Of a stretch of DNA of 37,090 bases, positions 16,187-24,060 are shown piece after piece. The stretch is from contig LDXP01000011.1 of NCBI GenBank assembly GCA_001443385.1, forward strand, positions 7,892 to 44,981. Direction: 5' to 3'. A program made the position numbers and the translations under genes. The stretch's first letter is position 1; each line of letters opens with the position of its first letter. Below the pieces are notes generated by a model. The model did not search any database. It was not told where the DNA came from and saw only the letters and a list, made by a program, of their open reading frames with translations. Source of the stretch: Candidatus Rokubacteria bacterium CSP1-6 (GTDB taxonomy: Bacteria; Methylomirabilota; Methylomirabilia; Rokubacteriales; CSP1-6).

Positions 16187-18472
16187 ATGGCCATCGGCGC
16201 GGAGGCATTGAAGGCGGGCGGGCCGGGGCCACCGGCCGGCCCGCTAGCCATCAGCCGGGCGCGGACGAGCCGGCGCATCCTGCTGGATCGCCTCTCGTCC
16301 CGGCTTGTCGTGGTCGGTGGCGTGATCATCATCGTCTCGATCCTGGCGATCCTCGTCGTGATCGCGGGCGAGGTCTATCCGCTCTTCAAGAAGCCGACGG
16401 CGCTGTTCCTGGGCCGGCATGGTGTCCCGGGGGCGATCCCCGTGCCCGGCGACGCGGCGGGGGTCGAGGAGTACCGCGAGCTCGCGTATCAGGTCACGGC
16501 AGATGGGATGCTTCGGTTTGTTGCCCTCAAGGAGGACCGGACGCTGGCGCCGGTCCCGGTCCCAGGGGTGGACGGGGCCGCGGTGACGGCCGCGGCCCAC
16601 AACGGCAAGTCGAGCCACGTCATCGGGACGTCCGACGGCCGGGTGATCCCGCTGGAGCTCGTGTTCGATGTGACCTTCAAGGATGGCAGGCGCACGATCA
16701 CGCCTCGAGCGGAGTTCGGCCAACCCTTCCTCCTCGACGGAGAAAGGCGGCGGCCCGTCCGGCGGCTGGCCTTCGCGGCCCCGCCCTCGGGTCCGCTCAC
16801 CGTGGCGCAGGTCGGCCCGACCGAGCTGGTCGTCCGGACGATCGTGGAGCGGAAGGCGCTCATCGGGCCGGGCACCAAGATCGAATCGCTCCAGTCCCTG
16901 GCCGTGCCGGTGGAGGGGGAAATCACGGCGCTCAGGCTCGACGGCCGCGGGGAGGACCTGTTCGTCGGCACCTCGCGCGGCCAGGTAGTCCGGTACGATA
17001 TGCGCGACACGGCCAACCCGACGCGCGCCGACGTCACGGACGTGACCGGCAACCACGGCGCGGTGACGGCCCTCGGCCTCCTGATCGGGGACCGCACGCT
17101 GGTGGTGGGAGACCAGGCGGGCGGTGTCTCGACGTGGCAGGTGATTTCCCCTCCACGCGGGGGGGAGCGCCGGCTTACCCGAGTGTATCGGTTCGAGGAC
17201 CACGCCGGCCCCGTCATCGCGATCAGTCCATCGAGGCGCGACAAAGGCTTCACCACTGCGGACGCATCAGGCCAGATCCACCTCCACTACGGGACCTCCG
17301 GCCGCACTCTGCTGGCCATGCGGGCGCCGGACGGCGCGCCGCTGCGAGCGGTTGTCTTCGCTCCCAAGACCGACGGCCTTCTCGCCCTCGATGAACGCGG
17401 CGTCCTCTCCCACTGGCAGGTGGAGAACCCGCACCCCGAGGTCAGCCTGCGGACCCTGTTCGGCAAGGTGTGGTACGAGGGGTACGCGAGGCCGGAGTAC
17501 GTCTGGCAGTCCACCGGCGGCACCGACGACTACGAGGCGAAGTTCAGCCTCACGCCGCTGATCTATGGCACGCTCAAGGGGACGTTCTACGCCCTGCTCT
17601 TGGCGGTGCCGCTCGCGCTCCTCGCCGCCCTCTACGTCAGCGAGTTCATGCACCCGACGATCAAGGGGTACGTCAAGCCGGTCATCGAGATCATGGCGGC
17701 GTTGCCGAGCGTGGTGCTTGGCTTCCTGGCGGGCCTCTGGCTCGCCCCCATGGTCGAGCGGGTCGTGCCGGGGCTCTTCCTGATCCCGCTCGTGGTGCCG
17801 GCGTGCATCCTGGCGGCGCTGTTGCTCTGGCGCGGCCTGCCCGTCTCGATCCGCGGTCGCATGCGGGTGGGCACGGAAGCGCTCCTCCTCGTTCCGGTGG
17901 TGGGGATCGGCGTCTGGATCGCCCTGGCGCTCGGGGGACTCGTCGAAGCGCAGCTCCTGGGGGGCAACTACCGCGGCTGGCTGCTCTCGGCGCTCGGGCT
18001 CACCTACGACCAGCGGAACTCCCTGGTGGTCGGGATCGCCATGGGGTTCACCGTGATCCCCATCATCTTCACGATCGCCGAGGACTCGCTCGCCAACGTC
18101 CCGCAGCATCTGCGGGCAGGCTCCCTGGCTCTCGGGGCAACGCGGTGGCAGACGGCGCTCCGCATCGTCCTCCCCACGGCGAGCCCCGGCATCTTCTCCG
18201 CCATCATGATCGGGTTCGGCCGGGCAGTCGGCGAGACGATGATCGTCCTCATGGCGACGGGAAACACCCCGGTGATGGATTGGTCGATCTTCAACGGCTT
18301 CCGAGCGCTGTCGGCGAACATCGCCGTGGAGCTGCCCGAGGCGCCCGAGGGCGGCACGCTCTTCCGCGTTCTCTTCCTGGCGGCCTTCCTGCTCTTTTGC
18401 CTCACCTTCCTTGTGAACACCGTCGCCGAGGTGGTCCGTCTCAAGCTCCGGCGGAAGTACCGCTACCTGTGA
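16187..18472 (+). CDS. pstC: Phosphate ABC transporter permease PstC with large periplasmic domain
   Basis: Inner-membrane permease, 761 aa, more than twice the size of E. coli PstC (319 aa). The first TM helix is at about 40-62. An extracytoplasmic insertion of about 380 residues follows, with repeated VxALGL/GDxxGxVxxW-type strands (VTALGLLIGDRTLVVGDQAG, TTADASGQIHLHYG, LLALDERGVLSHWQVE), which looks like a beta-propeller of WD-like blades. The permease core runs from about 455 (LIYGTLKGTFYALLLAVPLAL), with the ATPase-contact loop LRAGSLALGATRWQTALR and GFGRAVGETMIVLMATGN. Enlarged PstC proteins are known in Pseudomonas and others. The role of the propeller is not known to me. Confidence 0.93.
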   Translation: MAIGAEALKAGGPGPPAGPLAISRARTSRRILLDRLSSRLVVVGGVIIIVSILAILVVIAGEVYPLFKKPTALFLGRHGVPGAIPVPGDAAGVEEYRELAYQVTADGMLRFVALKEDRTLAPVPVPGVDGAAVTAAAHNGKSSHVIGTSDGRVIPLELVFDVTFKDGRRTITPRAEFGQPFLLDGERRRPVRRLAFAAPPSGPLTVAQVGPTELVVRTIVERKALIGPGTKIESLQSLAVPVEGEITALRLDGRGEDLFVGTSRGQVVRYDMRDTANPTRADVTDVTGNHGAVTALGLLIGDRTLVVGDQAGGVSTWQVISPPRGGERRLTRVYRFEDHAGPVIAISPSRRDKGFTTADASGQIHLHYGTSGRTLLAMRAPDGAPLRAVVFAPKTDGLLALDERGVLSHWQVENPHPEVSLRTLFGKVWYEGYARPEYVWQSTGGTDDYEAKFSLTPLIYGTLKGTFYALLLAVPLALLAALYVSEFMHPTIKGYVKPVIEIMAALPSVVLGFLAGLWLAPMVERVVPGLFLIPLVVPACILAALLLWRGLPVSIRGRMRVGTEALLLVPVVGIGVWIALALGGLVEAQLLGGNYRGWLLSALGLTYDQRNSLVVGIAMGFTVIPIIFTIAEDSLANVPQHLRAGSLALGATRWQTALRIVLPTASPGIFSAIMIGFGRAVGETMIVLMATGNTPVMDWSIFNGFRALSANIAVELPEAPEGGTLFRVLFLAAFLLFCLTFLVNTVAEVVRLKLRRKYRYL

Positions 18473-18505
18473 TGTTCGAGCCGAGGGGCTGACGACGAGG
18501 CACTC

Positions 18506-20107
18506 ATGAAACGCTTGTGGAAGAGCGGCGAACCCTTCATCTGGCTGACGGGCGGAGCGCTGGCGCTCGCCCTGCTGCTGGTGGCGGGGCTGGTGGCGCT
18601 GATTCTGGCGAACGGGCTCGGCCTCTTCTGGCCCAGGGACGTGGTCCGCATGACGCTGGCCGACGGCAAGGTGATGACGGGCCAGCAGGTGGAGCGCGAG
18701 GCGGTCCCCGGCAAACCGGGCCAGTACCGCATCAAGCTCCGGGTGGCCAACCGCGACCTCTACGGCGCGGACTTTCAGTGGGTCGATGAAGCCCGGATCG
18801 CCACGCGCGAATACCCGCCCGACGCCGTGGTCGTCGAGCGGACCGAGTGGGGATTGCTGATCGGAACGATCCAGGAGGTGCGCGACGGGGGCAGGACGGT
18901 GGCCGTCGGCTCCGCCCGGGGATTGGACGAGCTGAGGAGGCAGCTTCCCGAGGCGGCGCGACTGCGGGAGGAGATCCGGCGCATCGAGAAGGGCGACATC
19001 GGCGCCATCAACTTCGCCCAGGACCGGGTCCGCCTCGCCCTGAAGCGGCTCGAGATCAAGGGCGTCACCCGCGGCCCCGACGTGGACGCTCTCCAGAGCC
19101 AGATGGGGGCGCTCCAGGCTCGCTACAGGGAGCAGGAGGCGCGGCTCGCCGGGCTCAGAAAGCGCCAGACCGCCAGCGTGGTCGTGACCGCAGACGACGG
19201 CAAGGAAAAGGATCTGCCACTGGTCCAGGTCCTGAACGTGTACGCCCCGAACACGATGGGAGTGTTCGCGAAAAGCGGGCACTATGCGGCCGGCGTGTGG
19301 GAGTTCGTGTCCGACGATCCCCGGGAAGCGAACACCGAGGGAGGCGTCTTCCCCGCCATCTTCGGGACGGTTATGATGGTCATGATCATGAGCATCATGG
19401 TCACGCCGCTGGGGGTGCTGGCGGCCTTCTACCTCCGCGAGTACGCGCGGCAGGGGACGTTCGTCAGCGCCGTCCGGATCGCGGTCAACAACCTGGCGGG
19501 CGTGCCGTCGATCGTGTTCGGGGTATTCGGCGTGGGCTTCTTCATCTATTTCGTGGGGGGGACCATCGACCGGTGGTTCTTCGCGGAGGCGCTGCCGACG
19601 CCGACCTTCGGCACGGGGGGCATCTTGTGGGCCTCGCTGACCCTCGCGCTCCTCACCGTCCCCGTGGTGATCGTGGCCACGGAAGAGGGGCTGGCGGCGA
19701 TTCCGAGCGAGATGCGGGAGGCATCGCTGGCGCTGGGCGCGACCAAGCTCGAGACCACCCTGCGGGTCGTTCTGCCGGCGGTGATGCCGTCGATCCTGAC
19801 GGGGCTGATCCTGGCCATGGCCCGGGCGGCGGGCGAAGTCGCCCCGCTCATGATCACCGGGGTCGTCAAGCTGGCCCCGGCGCTCCCTATCGATGGCTTC
19901 TGGCCGTTCGTGCATTTGGACCGGAAGTTCATGCACCTCGGGTTCCACATCTACGACGTGGGCTTCCAGTCGCCCAACGTGGATGCGGCGCGCCCGATGG
20001 TCTTCACCACAACGCTGCTCCTCCTCCTGATCGTCGTCCTGCTGAATCTGTTCGCGATCGGTCTCAGAAATCGGCTGCGGCGGAAGTACGCGATGGCAGC
20101 CGTCTAG
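18506..20107 (+). CDS. pstA: Phosphate ABC transporter permease PstA with large extracytoplasmic insert
   Basis: Partner permease, 533 aa against about 296 in E. coli. After one N-terminal TM helix (about 12-36) there is an insert of about 250 residues. It holds a coiled-coil-prone stretch (ELRRQLPEAARLREEIRRIE and LQSQMGALQARYREQEARLA). The core permease resumes at about 285 (FPAIFGTVMMVMIMSIMVTP), with NNLAGVPSIVFGVFGVGFF, the EAA-type loop MREASLALGATKLETTLR and ARAAGEVAPLMITGVVK. PstC and PstA are enlarged together, suggesting their external domains form one assembly over PstS. Start ATG 18506 is preceded by a weak GAGG. Confidence 0.93.
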   Translation: MKRLWKSGEPFIWLTGGALALALLLVAGLVALILANGLGLFWPRDVVRMTLADGKVMTGQQVEREAVPGKPGQYRIKLRVANRDLYGADFQWVDEARIATREYPPDAVVVERTEWGLLIGTIQEVRDGGRTVAVGSARGLDELRRQLPEAARLREEIRRIEKGDIGAINFAQDRVRLALKRLEIKGVTRGPDVDALQSQMGALQARYREQEARLAGLRKRQTASVVVTADDGKEKDLPLVQVLNVYAPNTMGVFAKSGHYAAGVWEFVSDDPREANTEGGVFPAIFGTVMMVMIMSIMVTPLGVLAAFYLREYARQGTFVSAVRIAVNNLAGVPSIVFGVFGVGFFIYFVGGTIDRWFFAEALPTPTFGTGGILWASLTLALLTVPVVIVATEEGLAAIPSEMREASLALGATKLETTLRVVLPAVMPSILTGLILAMARAAGEVAPLMITGVVKLAPALPIDGFWPFVHLDRKFMHLGFHIYDVGFQSPNVDAARPMVFTTTLLLLLIVVLLNLFAIGLRNRLRRKYAMAAV

Positions 20108-20116
20108 GAGGGCTTC

Positions 20117-20935
20117 ATGCGGGGGAACATTCAGGTCACGGCGACCCTCAATCCCCATGCGGGCGCCTCTGGTATCATCGAAACGCCGATGGTGGAGATC
20201 GACCACCTGTCGCTCTGGTACGGGGAGAAGCGTGCCCTGAAGGACGTCTCGATGTCCATCCCGAAGCACCGGATCACCGCCTATATCGGGCCGTCGGGCT
20301 GCGGCAAGACCACGCTGTTGCGCTGCCTGAATCGGATGAACGATCTGATCGATGGCGTGAGGATCGTCGGAACCATCCGGATCGGGGGGACCGATATCTA
20401 CGACCCGGCGCTGGACGTCACCGAGCTGCGAAAGCGCGTCGGCATGGTGTTCCAAAAGTCGAACCCCTTTCCGAAGTCCATCTTCGAGAACGTTGCCTAC
20501 GGCCCACGGATTCTCGGCGTGACCGGCCGGAACGACCTGGACGCGATCGTCGAACGGAGCCTGCGGGCGGCCGCGTTATGGGACGAGGTGCAGGACCGCC
20601 TCGACGACAGCGCCCTGGGTCTGTCGGGCGGCCAGCAGCAGCGGCTCTGCATCGCCCGCGCGATCGCGGTGGAGCCCGACGTGCTCCTGATGGACGAGCC
20701 GTGCTCGGCGCTGGATCCCATCGCCACGGCCAAGATCGAGGAGCTGATGCTCGAGCTCAAGAACAGCTACACGATCGTGATCGTGACCCACAACATGCAG
20801 CAGGCAGCGCGCGTGTCCGACTACACGGGGTTCATGCTGCTCGGCGAGCTGGTGGAATTCGGGGTCACGAAGGAGCTGTTCACGAATCCCAGGGACAAAC
20901 GGACCGAGGATTACATCACCGGGCGGTTCGGCTAG
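20117..20935 (+). CDS. pstB: Phosphate ABC transporter ATPase PstB
   Basis: Cytoplasmic ATPase of phosphate import, 272 aa. Walker A is [20 protein letters not shown]-loop [22 protein letters not shown], signature [16 protein letters not shown], Walker [17 protein letters not shown] and H-loop [19 protein letters not shown], all PstB-typical. It starts nine bases after pstA. The first 25 residues are an extension before [17 protein letters not shown], where the family similarity starts, so an internal start there is possible. Confidence 0.97.
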   Translation: MRGNIQVTATLNPHAGASGIIETPMVEIDHLSLWYGEKRALKDVSMSIPKHRITAYIGPSGCGKTTLLRCLNRMNDLIDGVRIVGTIRIGGTDIYDPALDVTELRKRVGMVFQKSNPFPKSIFENVAYGPRILGVTGRNDLDAIVERSLRAAALWDEVQDRLDDSALGLSGGQQQRLCIARAIAVEPDVLLMDEPCSALDPIATAKIEELMLELKNSYTIVIVTHNMQQAARVSDYTGFMLLGELVEFGVTKELFTNPRDKRTEDYITGRFG

Positions 20936-20949
20936 GACCGGGGGCCGAC

Positions 20950-21606
20950 ATGCAGCGCCATTTTCACGAAGAGCTGGCGACATTGAAGCAGACACTCCTC
21001 ACGATGGGAGGGCTGGTGGAGGACCAGATCCACCGCGTGATGCGTGCGCTGATCGAGCGCGACGACGCCCTCGCCCGGGAGGTTATCGACCGCGACCGGC
21101 GGGTGAACATGCTCGACGTCGAGGTGGACGAAAAGTGTGTGGAGCTCCTGGCGCTCCATCAGCCGGCCGCGGGCGACCTGCGCTTCATCACGACGGCCAT
21201 GAAGATCGTGACCGATCTGGAACGGATCGGAGATCAGGCGGTGAACATCGCCCAGCGCGCCATCGAGCTGAACCGCGAGCCCCAGCTGAAGCCCTACATC
21301 GACTTGCCGCGGATGGCGGAGAAGGCGGCGCGGATGGTCAAGGAGAGCCTGGATGCGTTCGTCAACCGGGATACCGCACTGGCGCGCCAAGTGTGCGCCG
21401 AGGACGCGGCCGTGGATGCGCTGAAGGAGCAGGTCTTCCGGGAACTCCTGACCTTCATGATGGAGGATGCGCGAACCATTCCGCGCGCCATCCGCCTCAT
21501 TCTCATCTCGCGCTTTCTCGAGCGGGTGGCCGACCACGCGACCAACATCGCCGAGATGGTGGTCTACTTGGTCGAGGGGAAGATGGTGAGGCACACGCTG
21601 GCGTAA
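20950..21606 (+). CDS. phoU: Phosphate signalling regulator PhoU
   Basis: PhoU links Pst activity to PhoR and keeps the Pho regulon off at high phosphate. It is 218 aa, the normal length, with two three-helix repeats. Each carries the metal-site signature: TAMKIVTDLERIGDQAVNIA in the first and LISRFLERVADHATNIAE in the second. The start ATG 20950 is 14 bases after pstB. The long ORF upstream in this frame overlaps pstA and pstB and is not coding. The stop overlaps the next ATG (TAATG). Confidence 0.95.
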   Translation: MQRHFHEELATLKQTLLTMGGLVEDQIHRVMRALIERDDALAREVIDRDRRVNMLDVEVDEKCVELLALHQPAAGDLRFITTAMKIVTDLERIGDQAVNIAQRAIELNREPQLKPYIDLPRMAEKAARMVKESLDAFVNRDTALARQVCAEDAAVDALKEQVFRELLTFMMEDARTIPRAIRLILISRFLERVADHATNIAEMVVYLVEGKMVRHTLA

Positions 21607-22625
21607 TGTATACTGTCTTCGTGGCGAACGAACGGAAGTACCAGCTCCAGTCGGAAGAGGGAAACCGGCAACTCGACGCGCTCCTGGAAGGCCTCCAGGT
21701 TCCCCGCGAGACCTGGCCGTACTACTCGCAGATGCTGACCACCGTCCTCAAAATGTTCGAGGACGGCGCGGAGGTCGGCGACCTCAAGATCGCGAACTCC
21801 GCCCTGAAGGAGCTCCGCTACTCCTTCAAGGTGTTCGCCCCGTACCGGGAGGTGCCCAAGGTCACCGTCTTCGGCTCGGCCCGGACGCCGGCGGATCATC
21901 CCTTCTCGGCCCTGGCGCGCGACCTGGGGCGCCGGATGGTGGAAGCGGGCTGGATGGTCGTCACGGGGGCGGGAAGCGGCGTCATGGGCGGGGCCCAGGC
22001 GGGAGCCGGCCGGGAGAAGAGCTTCGGGCTCAACATCCGGCTGCCCTTCGAGCAGGAAGCCAACCCCTGGATCGCCGACGATCCCAAGCTCATCAGCTTC
22101 AAGTACTTCTTCACGCGCAAGCTCTTCCTGCTCAAGGAGTCGGCCGCCGTCTGCTACCTGCCGGGCGGCTTCGGCACCTGCGACGAGGCGTTCGAGGTGC
22201 TCACGCTGATCCAGACGGGGAAGACCCGCCTCATCCCGGTGATCCTCCTCGACGTCCCCGGGGGCACCTACTGGAAGACGTGGGAGACCTTCGTGCGGGG
22301 GCAGATGGTAGGACAGGGTCTGATCTCAGGCGAAGATGTTCACCTCTACCGGCTGGCGAACGGCGTGGAGGAGGCCGGGCGCGAGATCCTCGGCTTCTAC
22401 CGCGTCTTCCACTCCCAGCGCGTGGTCGGCGAGCACCTGGTGCTCCGGCTCCGCTGGCTGCTGTCGGAGCAGGCCCTCGCCGAACTCCAGCGGGTCCGGG
22501 GCCGCTGCCCCCCGAGGGAGACGAATATCCCGATCTCCCCCGGCTCGTCCTGCCGTTCAACCGGACGAACTACGGCCGGCTGCGGCAGCTCATCGACTTC
22601 GTCAACCGGATCTAGGCGGGCTTGA
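21606..22625 (+). CDS. LOG-family (TIGR00730-like) protein, C-terminus apparently frameshifted
   Basis: Related to LOG cytokinin-activating nucleoside 5'-monophosphate phosphoribohydrolases and the lysine decarboxylase-like Rossmann group: [63 protein letters not shown] and the [20 protein letters not shown] catalytic motif. After about residue 300 the frame gives a low-complexity Ser/Arg tail. The frame beginning just past the C-run near 22510 instead encodes [20 protein letters not shown] and ends [10 protein letters not shown], a family-like C-terminus with its stop at 22613-22615. A one-base deletion around 22495-22515 explains both. The start could also be GTG 21621. Function in bacteria is uncertain; it may act on nucleotides. 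Confidence 0.85.
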   Translation: MYTVFVANERKYQLQSEEGNRQLDALLEGLQVPRETWPYYSQMLTTVLKMFEDGAEVGDLKIANSALKELRYSFKVFAPYREVPKVTVFGSARTPADHPFSALARDLGRRMVEAGWMVVTGAGSGVMGGAQAGAGREKSFGLNIRLPFEQEANPWIADDPKLISFKYFFTRKLFLLKESAAVCYLPGGFGTCDEAFEVLTLIQTGKTRLIPVILLDVPGGTYWKTWETFVRGQMVGQGLISGEDVHLYRLANGVEEAGREILGFYRVFHSQRVVGEHLVLRLRWLLSEQALAELQRVRGRCPPRETNIPISPGSSCRSTGRTTAGCGSSSTSSTGSRRA

Positions 22626-23448
22626 CGGCGCGGACGAAGGCACTCATCAGTTTGCCGTCCGTCCCGGCGATGAGGTCCTCCAGGCTCTCGCCCTCCAGCG
22701 TTCCCGACTCGAGCAGGTCCTTGTACTGGACCAGCAGCTCCTTCGCATCCTCGAGCCGGTAGATCCGGGTCGGCTCGACGTCGATCTGGGAAAACCCGAC
22801 ACGGCCGAGCTTCTCGCGGTACTCCTCCTCCGTGAGGGCCCCGGCAACGCAGCCGGCCCAGGCCTCCAGGCTCCGGCGGATCGGGGCCGGCAGCTCACCG
22901 CGCACCACGATGTCGGAGACGGCGAAGCGGCCGCCGGGCTTGAGGACGCGGAACGCCTCGGCCAGCACGCGATCCTTGTTTCCCGAAAGGTTGATGACGC
23001 AGTTCGAGATGATGACGTCCACCGAGCGGTCGGGCAGGGGGATGCTCTCGATCTCGCCCTTCAGGAACTCCGCGTTCGTCACGCCGGCCTTCTGCTGGTT
23101 CTCCCGCGCCAGGGCCAGCATCTCGTCCGTCATGTCGAGGCCGTAGGCCTTGCCGGTGGGGCCGACGCGCTTCGCCGAGAGCAGCACGTCGATGCCGCCG
23201 CCCGAGCCCAGGTCCAGCACTACCTCGCCGGGCTTGAGCTGGGCCAGGGCCGTGGGGTTCCCGCAGCCGAGCGAGGCCGCGACGGCTTCCGCCGGTAGGC
23301 CGCGGAGCTCGTCCTTCACGTAGAGGTCCTTCGTGACGACGCTCCCACACGAAGTGGGGCCGCAGCAGCTGGTGTCCGCCTCCTTCGCCTTCAGGGCCGC
23401 CTTGCCATACTTGTCCTGGATCGTGGCCTTCAGCTCTTTGGTGTCCAT
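22612..23448 (-). CDS. arsM: Arsenite S-adenosylmethionine methyltransferase ArsM
   Basis: Methylates As(III) with SAM, 278 aa. The SAM site is [20 protein letters not shown] with GLDMTDEML. The three conserved arsenic-binding Cys are present: C62 (ASLGCGNP), C150 (IISNCVINL) and C200 ([10 protein letters not shown]). An additional N-terminal CCGPTSC segment (C28, C29, C34) adds thiols. It lies 13 bases downstream of arsR with GGGAGG before its ATG, so the two form one operon. Its stop overlaps by a couple of bases the frameshift-corrected LOG stop on the other strand. No ars pump or reductase is in the window. Confidence 0.95.
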   Translation of the reverse strand: MDTKELKATIQDKYGKAALKAKEADTSCCGPTSCGSVVTKDLYVKDELRGLPAEAVAASLGCGNPTALAQLKPGEVVLDLGSGGGIDVLLSAKRVGPTGKAYGLDMTDEMLALARENQQKAGVTNAEFLKGEIESIPLPDRSVDVIISNCVINLSGNKDRVLAEAFRVLKPGGRFAVSDIVVRGELPAPIRRSLEAWAGCVAGALTEEEYREKLGRVGFSQIDVEPTRIYRLEDAKELLVQYKDLLESGTLEGESLEDLIAGTDGKLMSAFVRAVKPA

Positions 23449-23461
23449 GTCGCGCCTCCCA

Positions 23462-23764
23462 TCAAGAATGATTGATCAGTCCAGAGAGCGTGCCTTCGAG
23501 CGCCGAGAGGCCCGCCGGGTTCAGCCGGTAGTACACCCAGCGCCCCTGGCGGCGGTCGATGAGGAGCCCCGCGTCCTTCATGGTCTTCAGGTGGAACGAG
23601 AGCGCGGACTGCGACATTCCGAGCCAGTCCTGGAGCTCGCACACGCAGCGCTCGCCGTCGCGCAGGAGGTCCAGGATCCGCAGGCGGGTCTCGTCCGCGA
23701 GGGCGTGGAAGCTCCGGGCGGCCGCCGCCCGGGCGTGGGGTTGAGCGATCTTCAGCAGCGCCAT
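23462..23764 (-). CDS. arsR: ArsR-family arsenic-sensing repressor
   Basis: Winged-helix ArsR/SmtB repressor, 100 aa from ATG at 23764 (- strand). The sensor pair C40/C42 in [15 protein letters not shown] matches the classic As(III) ELCVCDL motif, followed by recognition helix [18 protein letters not shown] and wing [12 protein letters not shown]. Residues upstream in the longer track ORF are Pro/Arg-rich, non-conserved and run through the promoter, so the shorter start is right. It should repress itself and arsM through the palindrome at 23778-23793. There is no Shine-Dalgarno; the promoter geometry suggests leaderless translation. Confidence 0.93.
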   Translation of the reverse strand: MALLKIAQPHARAAAARSFHALADETRLRILDLLRDGERCVCELQDWLGMSQSALSFHLKTMKDAGLLIDRRQGRWVYYRLNPAGLSALEGTLSGLINHS

Positions 23765-23770
23765 GAGAGG

Positions 23771-23800
23771 ATCATATATCAACAAAACTTGATCTGTCAA
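23771..23800 (-). promoter_or_regulatory. arsR promoter with embedded ArsR operator
   Basis: On the - strand TTGACA (23800-23795) and TATGAT (23776-23771) are 18 bases apart. Between them sits a perfect inverted repeat ATCAA-N6-TTGAT (23778-23793), the known form of many ArsR operators, so bound repressor would block polymerase. The ATG follows the -10 by six bases, implying a leaderless transcript. Confidence 0.75.
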
Positions 23801-23817
23801 GCCCTTGGTCGGCGCCC

Positions 23818-24000
23818 CTATTCGGGCTCCTCCCGCTCCTCGGTGGCCTGGCAGTCGGCGCAGACCCAGAGGCGGAAGACCCGGCGCTGAAGGTCGCGGC
23901 GGAGCGTCCAGCGGATCAGGGCTCGCCGCCCGCAGCGGGGACAGCGTTCGGGGGTTTCCCCTTGTGGGACATGCGATGGTAGCCAGGGAGCCTTCCACAT
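23818..24000 (-). CDS. Small zinc-ribbon-like protein, function unknown
   Basis: A 60-aa open frame with a CPRC (C20, C23) and CADC (C47, C50) pair, the spacing of a four-Cys zinc ribbon. The rest is Arg-rich (RWTLRRDLQRRVFRLW), with an acidic tail EEREEPE. It sits upstream of arsR on the same strand and divergent from nadE. The longer track ORF runs back across nadE in antisense, so ATG 24000 is the sensible start. No Shine-Dalgarno is evident. I do not recognise a family; a nucleic-acid or metal-binding accessory role is possible. Confidence 0.5.
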   Translation of the reverse strand: MWKAPWLPSHVPQGETPERCPRCGRRALIRWTLRRDLQRRVFRLWVCADCQATEEREEPE

Positions 24001-24060
24001 AGCAATTCGCAGCGTTTGGCCCGTCCAGGGGATTAGAATATACCAGGGAGAACGAGGCGG

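Noticed and set aside
17267-20455. 1062-aa ORF on the - strand opposite pstC/pstA/pstB
   Set aside because: Antisense shadow of GC-rich coding sequence, Arg/His/Asp-rich with no family pattern, and the + strand genes are unmistakable.
18847-20949. Upstream part of the PhoU-frame ORF
   Set aside because: Overlaps pstA and pstB in another frame with biased composition; PhoU similarity begins at ATG 20950.
24016-24044. nadE promoter TTGGCC-N17-TATACC
   Set aside because: Both hexamers are poor matches and several other pairings are equally good, so I did not list it.
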